Assembly: GCA_031284295.1 (NCBI GenBank)
Contig: JAITAE010000172.1
Location: 1-8,480, forward strand
Origin: Spirochaetaceae bacterium
GTDB lineage: Bacteria; Spirochaetota; Spirochaetia; Treponematales; Breznakiellaceae
Direction of reading: 5' to 3'
DNA: 8,480 nt
Both the position numbers and the translations under genes were made by a program. Below, one piece after another: positions 5,255 to 8,480 of the stretch (position 1 is its first letter; every line of letters begins with the position of its first letter). The notes under the pieces were generated by a model, which saw nothing but the letters and a program-made list of their open reading frames with translations, was not told the DNA's origin and did not search any database.

Positions 5255-6250
5255 CTAACGTACCGGTTCGCGGTACATTTCACGGTTAAGCACATAAAGT
5301 ACAAGAACGGAGCCTAGCGGAAGTCTGTAAGGAAAGCTAAAATCGCCGCCTGAATGATTCAGCGTCACGAGGGGTTTGCGTTCACCGTCCGGCAGGATCG
5401 CTTCGAGTGTTGCGGGGAGCGGGTAAGGGTTGACGGGCAATGTGTATTTGAACAGGTTGAACGTTTCATTTTTGTCAAGGTCCCCACGCGCGGGGGAGGC
5501 TACCGTGATTTCGGCAACGGTATCGGGTTTTACCGGAACGCCTGCCGCGGGAAATTGAGCGATGACGGTTTCGGCGCTTCCGCGAGTCTGTCCCAAACGG
5601 GTGGAAAATTTAAACCTTATACCCGTTTTGGCGATTTCTTTCATCGTATCGGCAACACTTAGGCCCACAAGGGCCGGCATCTCGACAGAGGCATCTTCCA
5701 CTCCTCGGCTAACTACAAATTCCATCTCCACAGGTGAAAATATGTTGACACCCGGTACAGGGCTTTGTTCCAGTATGGTACCTGCCGGCTTAACGGAATA
5801 CTGGTAAAGGAATGGTTCCTTAAGTGTTAAAAGCGGTTGTGGGTTTGAGGCAAACAGCGCTTGGAGTTCCATACGGACATCGTTGACGTTGCGTCCCACA
5901 TAGTTTTCTACCACACTTAATACAATTCCCTGACTGACTACAAGTCTTATCCTCCTGCCTGCCTTTACTATGGAACCGGCGCGGGGATACTGTTCCAAAA
6001 TCCGCCCCTTATCCGCCGCAGCGCCTGAATATCGCAGGTCAATACGAGGGTACAATTCCTTTTGCTGAAGCTCCAGCAACGCGTCAATCAAATCTTTGCC
6101 TCGCACTTCCGGAACCATGGTCTGTTCCGCGCCGCGAAGCGCGGCAAAAAAGCTTATCGCGGCAATTGCGGACACGAACACAATAACGCCAAAACAGCAT
6201 AGCGCAAAGAACCTGGGCCGGTTAAAAATATTTGCGTTGTTAATATCCAT
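5255..6250 (-). CDS. single-pass membrane protein with three PASTA domains, no kinase domain
   Basis: This protein has 331 residues: a short cytoplasmic N-terminus, one membrane helix (about 14-38), then three tandem PASTA repeats (about 46-108, 113-183 and 190-252), each ending in a VVSQG, VVSRG or ITVAS strand. A C-terminal region of about 80 residues (253-331) is unlike PASTA and ends in short beta-rich segments. PASTA domains bind peptidoglycan stem peptides or muropeptides and normally form the outside part of Ser/Thr kinases or class B penicillin-binding proteins; neither catalytic domain is present here. Phrases such as ILEQYPRAG and ILEQSPVPG are the usual conserved turns. The protein probably sits in the inner membrane with its repeats in the periplasm and senses or organises the cell wall. 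The start ATG 6250 has an in-frame stop three codons upstream and no Shine-Dalgarno. Confidence 0.88.
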   Translation of the reverse strand: MDINNANIFNRPRFFALCCFGVIVFVSAIAAISFFAALRGAEQTMVPEVRGKDLIDALLELQQKELYPRIDLRYSGAAADKGRILEQYPRAGSIVKAGRRIRLVVSQGIVLSVVENYVGRNVNDVRMELQALFASNPQPLLTLKEPFLYQYSVKPAGTILEQSPVPGVNIFSPVEMEFVVSRGVEDASVEMPALVGLSVADTMKEIAKTGIRFKFSTRLGQTRGSAETVIAQFPAAGVPVKPDTVAEITVASPARGDLDKNETFNLFKYTLPVNPYPLPATLEAILPDGERKPLVTLNHSGGDFSFPYRLPLGSVLVLYVLNREMYREPVR

Positions 6251-6258
6251 AAACGTTA

Positions 6259-6293
6259 ATTATATTTTACAACAAATTCTTCTCCACCGTCAA
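6259..6293 (-). promoter_or_regulatory. promoter for the PASTA gene, near-leaderless
   Basis: Read on the minus strand, TTGACG (6288-6293) and TAAAAT (6264-6269) are 18 bp apart, each matching five of six consensus bases. An overlapping TATAAT (6259-6264) lies just downstream. Either choice puts the transcription start only a few bases, at most about 10, before the ATG at 6250, which agrees with the lack of a ribosome-binding site. Confidence 0.5.
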
Positions 6294-6326
6294 TTTAAGC
6301 GGTCAGCCCCACCACCTGCCAGCGGG

Positions 6327-6344
6327 GGCGGCCAGCCGCCTTTT
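6327..6344 (+). terminator. short GC hairpin followed by four T
   Basis: GGCGG (6327-6331) pairs with CCGCC (6336-6340) around CCAG and is followed by TTTT. It resembles an intrinsic terminator on the plus strand but has no plus-strand gene immediately before it. It marks the junction between the PASTA promoter region and the transposase remnant, and could be a leftover end of a mobile element. Confidence 0.3.
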
Positions 6345-6386
6345 ACTTATGCGGGTATGTCAGTTATTGTCCCTGAATTTAGCTAG

Positions 6387-6910
6387 TATCCCGACACGAT
6401 TGTAACAATGGATAGTATATTTTATAAGGCGGTAAGCCTTGAAGGGAAAGTCCGTGGATGTCGGCCGCGTTCCCTGCAAGGAGCGGACGAGGCACGGCTT
6501 ATCGCTCCGGTGTGCGGGCCGGTACCGGAGGGGTGTGCCCGGTGGACGTTACGGCTGTTAACGGATACCTGGGTAAGCCTTGAAAACACCGACACGAAGG
6601 CGGTGTCACGAGAAACCATATACGGCGGACATTAAAAAACGAGTTGAAACCCTGGCTAAGCCGGAAATGTTGTATACCACCGGAGGCAAACGCCGAGTTT
6701 GCGGCGGGCATGGAGGATATTCTTGACGTTTACACCCATGAACAGGATCCGCATCGACCGTTGGTCTGTATGGATGAGCGCCCGAAACAGTTGATAGGGG
6801 AGACCAGAAGTCCGATACCTGCGGAACCGGGGAAACCGTCCTGCTTTGATATGGAGTATGTGCGGAACGGAACCTGTGACATCTTCATGTTTGCGGTCCC
6901 TCTTGAGGGA
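6387..6910 (+). pseudogene. IS630-family transposase remnant, truncated at both ends and frameshifted
   Basis: Two adjoining frames together read as the middle of an IS630 transposase. The first (from the stop at 6384 to about 6620) gives CRPRSLQGADEARLIAPV, then PEGCARWTLRLL and SRETI. The second (from about 6622) gives RRTLKNELKPWLSRK, PPEANAEFAAGMEDILDVY, the DDE-triad Asp in VCMDERPKQL, ETRSPIPAEPGKPS and MFAVPLEG. A two-base gain (or one-base loss) near 6620 separates them: skipping two bases after ATA restores RRTLKNELKPW. Most of the N-terminal helix-turn-helix region and everything after MFAVPLEG, including the second Asp and the Glu of the active site, are missing. About 175 of the usual roughly 350 codons remain, so the element cannot transpose by itself. 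The bases from 6911 to 6958 match nothing I recognise and lead directly into the first 83-bp repeat. Confidence 0.85.
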
Positions 6911-6958
6911 AACGCTCCATTCCCGCTTTCTGATTGCGGCGCAAGCGGCATCCTTGCT

Positions 6959-7041
6959 CCAGAACCTTTAACATAAGTTCGATGGAATACTAATGTCCGC
7001 AAATCGCCTATTATTCGCGTTAATTCGTTTAATTCGCGGAC
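6959..7041 (+). repeat. 83-bp direct repeat, copy 1
   Basis: It is identical to 8191-8273 except for one base (C at 6966 against A at 8198). The element ends in GCGGAC (7036-7041), complementary to an internal GTCCGC (6995-7000), and between them has three ATTCG pentamers spaced 10 and 9 bp apart. The flanking bases differ between the copies, so the boundaries are sharp. It follows the transposase remnant and lies downstream of the acyltransferase gene. Confidence 0.9.
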
Positions 7042-7086
7042 TTTTCGCTTTGCCACATGAAGGCTGAATGCGCTTATATGCGGTTC

Positions 7087-8112
7087 TTAAAGCAGGTGTT
7101 CCCGCAGTATTTTTATTTTTCGCGCCAGAAAACTAGAGGCCGCCGACAGAAACGATACCGCGATTATCAATACAGCCGCTGTCAGCGGCACGGAGTATTT
7201 TTCCGGAGTAAATTTGAGGATTCTGTAAAAAAAGTTCAAAAAAAGCATGTGTATTAAATATGCTCCAAAACAGAGCGGTGATATAAAATTAAATATGGCG
7301 TTTGACTTGAGGTTTTGCCGCGCAAAGCAAAATACCGTTATCGTTGATATTACCCCCCCCCCCCCAACAGCATCAGCTTTTTTCAAGCATGGAAATAACG
7401 GCAAAACCATGATATAAACGACATAAAGAAGCCCCATACCGGCCAAAATTTTATTACTGAGGGTTACGTTATATTTATGAATGTAATGCCCAAGTAAAAA
7501 ATAAAACACATATATTGAATTTATTGGTATTGAAAAACCTGATTTTAATGAGGATATACTTTCTGCCGCCGGTATAAGGCAGGCGAATATAAATAAAACT
7601 GATAAAATATATATGAACGCCTCTTTACCAACATTCGATACGAATGTCTTAAACAAGGGCAGTAAAAGATATAGTCCTATCATGCTGTACAAAAACCATA
7701 TATGATCCCATGTTTTGCCCTGTATCGTATTTAAAACTGATAATCCAATCTGGTCAAAGTTGAATTTGTAATTTGCCTCAAAAAGTATTTCTATGAACGC
7801 ATAAGGTACGCCAAAAACAAACAAAGCCAAGACTAATCGAAAAACATATTTAGTTAAAAGTTTATGGATTGAAAACTGTTTTTGCGGATTTAGAAAAATA
7901 ACACCGGAAATCATAAAAAATGTTGGAACATTCCATGCCCATGCATTTCTTAACACATCGCAAAAATACGCTTCCATTTCGGTCAAAAACTGAAGGGAAA
8001 AAGCGTATATAAAATGAAATACATGAAAAGCAATGACGGCAAAACAGGCTGCGGGACGCAGTATGTTAATGTACTCTGTATCGCGTGAATAAGTAGCATC
8101 TTCTACGGTCAT
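7087..8112 (-). CDS. Acyltransferase-3 family membrane O-acyltransferase, candidate phase-variable gene
   Basis: This is a polytopic membrane protein of 341 residues with about ten hydrophobic segments. Family members move acetyl or other acyl groups onto sugars of exopolysaccharide, lipid or peptidoglycan. The family pattern is clear: R19 and the presumed catalytic His30 in LRPAACFAVIAFH, PTFFMISGVIFL (63-74), HIWFLYSMIGLYLLLP (137-152) and YLIHMLF (285-291). The frame extends upstream to an ATG at 8199 inside the second 83-bp repeat, but ATG 8112 is preferred: family homology begins only after it, and a good promoter lies just before it. Four glycines at 250-253 are encoded by a run of 13 G, in a loop between membrane helices. 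The gene is much more AT-rich than the surrounding genes and stands alone between direct repeats, which suggests horizontal acquisition. The acceptor substrate cannot be told. Confidence 0.88.
   Translation of the reverse strand: MTVEDATYSRDTEYINILRPAACFAVIAFHVFHFIYAFSLQFLTEMEAYFCDVLRNAWAWNVPTFFMISGVIFLNPQKQFSIHKLLTKYVFRLVLALFVFGVPYAFIEILFEANYKFNFDQIGLSVLNTIQGKTWDHIWFLYSMIGLYLLLPLFKTFVSNVGKEAFIYILSVLFIFACLIPAAESISSLKSGFSIPINSIYVFYFLLGHYIHKYNVTLSNKILAGMGLLYVVYIMVLPLFPCLKKADAVGGGGVISTITVFCFARQNLKSNAIFNFISPLCFGAYLIHMLFLNFFYRILKFTPEKYSVPLTAAVLIIAVSFLSAASSFLARKIKILREHLL
7353..7365 (-). repeat. homopolymeric G13 tract (C13 on the plus strand) inside the acyltransferase gene
   Basis: Thirteen uninterrupted C on the plus strand are read as GTT GGG GGG GGG GGG GTA on the coding strand. 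The present length keeps the gene in frame. With 12 or 15 G the next codon is TAA at once; with 11 or 14 G a different frame runs about 20 codons to TAA. Runs of this length are typical slipped-strand contingency loci. Confidence 0.9.
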
Positions 8113-8119
8113 GTAAACG

Positions 8120-8148
8120 ATTCTATAATGTCCTTTGTAAAATGTAAA
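8120..8148 (-). promoter_or_regulatory. promoter for the acyltransferase gene, near-leaderless
   Basis: On the minus strand TTTACA (8143-8148) and TAGAAT (8120-8125) are 17 bp apart, each matching five of six consensus bases. Only 7 bases separate the -10 box from ATG 8112, so transcription would begin at or next to the start codon. An AAAGGA lies inside the spacer, too far upstream (about 17 bases) to be an ordinary ribosome-binding site for this ATG. Confidence 0.45.
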
Positions 8149-8190
8149 CCGGACTTGTTCAATGAACCTTATTCGCCGTGGGATACCGAA

Positions 8191-8273
8191 CCAGAACATT
8201 TAACATAAGTTCGATGGAATACTAATGTCCGCAAATCGCCTATTATTCGCGTTAATTCGTTTAATTCGCGGAC
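8191..8273 (+). repeat. 83-bp direct repeat, copy 2
   Basis: This is the second copy of the element at 6959-7041, in the same orientation, with a single base difference. It carries the same GTCCGC/GCGGAC pair (8227-8232 and 8268-8273) and the phased ATTCG pentamers. The A at 8198 creates an ATG on the minus strand in frame with the acyltransferase; in copy 1 this base is C. It sits upstream of the acyltransferase promoter. Confidence 0.9.
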
Positions 8274-8480
8274 CCATTCCGGGGTTGCGGCGGATTGGGG
8301 GGTAGCGGAATAACCGCTTTCGCGGTTATTCCCGGAGTTTGCTTCGCAAACTCCATACAACAGATTGGCGGTTATGGAGCGCAGGGCGCTAAAACTTATT
8401 ATAAACAGCGGCCTGCTCCAGCGCCACAGCCGGTCGTTTTTCGCCTAAACGCGCTCAATGTTTCGCGCGCTTTATCGGGC
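8265..8480 (+). CDS. doubtful open frame running off the right end
   Basis: This frame has no stop from 8265 to the window edge (72 codons) but no convincing start codon. Its later part reads QQIGGYGAQGAKTYYKQ and then a Pro-rich stretch (PAPAPQPVVFRLNALN), which could belong to a real gene beginning near or beyond 8355. The first part passes through the two hairpins and is probably not coding. I do not recognise the product. A shorter competing frame (ATG 8375 to TAA, 25 codons) is no better. Apart from the hairpins, I see nothing else certain between 8274 and 8480. Confidence 0.2.
8307..8354. repeat. two adjacent perfect hairpins
   Basis: The first has 11-bp arms (8307-8317 and 8322-8332) with a 4-base loop. 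One base later the second has 9-bp arms, GGAGTTTGC/GCAAACTCC (8334-8342 and 8346-8354), with a 3-base loop. Neither is followed by a T run. Paired palindromes of this kind resemble REP/BIME units or the ends of a non-autonomous element. Confidence 0.65.

Noticed and set aside
6431..6584. Exact 13-bp repeat (6431-6443 and 6572-6584) inside the transposase remnant
   Set aside because: It is short, both copies read VSLE in the same frame, and no element boundary lies at either copy; probably chance or a local duplication without function.
7001..7041. CRISPR-like or iteron array from the ATTCG boxes
   Set aside because: There are only three five-base units within one repeat copy and no spacers, so this is neither a CRISPR nor a replication origin array.
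8113..8199. N-terminal extension of the acyltransferase to the ATG in repeat copy 2
   Set aside because: The extra 29 residues show no family homology, the ATG exists only because of the one base that differs between repeats, and the likely promoter lies downstream of it.
8169..8360. 63-codon minus-strand frame through repeat copy 2, and its counterpart at 6730-7056
   Set aside because: The two share a peptide only because both read through the 83-bp DNA repeat; the rest is unrelated and neither has translation signals.

Overview
The window looks like a stretch of a bacterial chromosome of moderate GC, most probably from a spirochaete of the Treponema type. That assignment is an inference from three things: a kinase-less PASTA membrane protein, a compact ECF vitamin-uptake operon, and a decayed IS630 transposase beside dispersed palindromic repeats. 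No rRNA or tRNA is present to confirm it.

Positions 1-2691 (+ strand) hold the 3' end of an unrecognised acidic protein, then a ComEC/Rec2-type DNA-uptake channel without its usual C-terminal metallo-beta-lactamase domain, then the rRNA dimethyltransferase KsgA/RsmA. The three are packed tightly; ksgA overlaps comEC by 17 bp and uses a TTG start, so they are probably co-transcribed.

Positions 2692-3153 are a 462-bp intergenic region full of inverted repeats. It holds a possible terminator for the ksgA operon, two further stable hairpins, a possible promoter, and then a leader. The leader has a perfect 10-bp closing stem whose left arm can instead pair with a second, nearer copy of the same target. 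An 11-codon reading frame with a consensus Shine-Dalgarno begins inside the right arm. The ribosome-binding site of the next gene can also fold into its own small hairpin. This looks like cis-regulation of the next operon.

Positions 3154-5110 (+) are a three-gene ECF transporter operon: a folate-family S component (FolT-like), one ATPase and a short T component. The ATPase has Asn at the switch-histidine position and LSMGQ as its signature. The T component has altered versions of both ARG-type coupling motifs.

Positions 5111-5254 separate convergent genes and contain two strong nested hairpins. Positions 5255-6250 (- strand) encode a single-pass membrane protein with three PASTA domains, preceded by a promoter so close to the start that the message may be nearly leaderless.

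Positions 6300-8480 are accessory DNA. A truncated, frameshifted IS630 transposase remnant is followed by two direct copies (82 of 83 bases identical) of a palindrome-containing repeat. These flank one AT-rich gene on the - strand for a membrane acyltransferase of the Acyltransferase-3 family. The gene carries an uninterrupted run of 13 G in its coding strand. Gain or loss of one or two G leads to a stop within about 22 codons, so it is a strong candidate for phase-variable modification of a surface glycan or lipid. The right end has two back-to-back hairpins and no gene I can identify with confidence.
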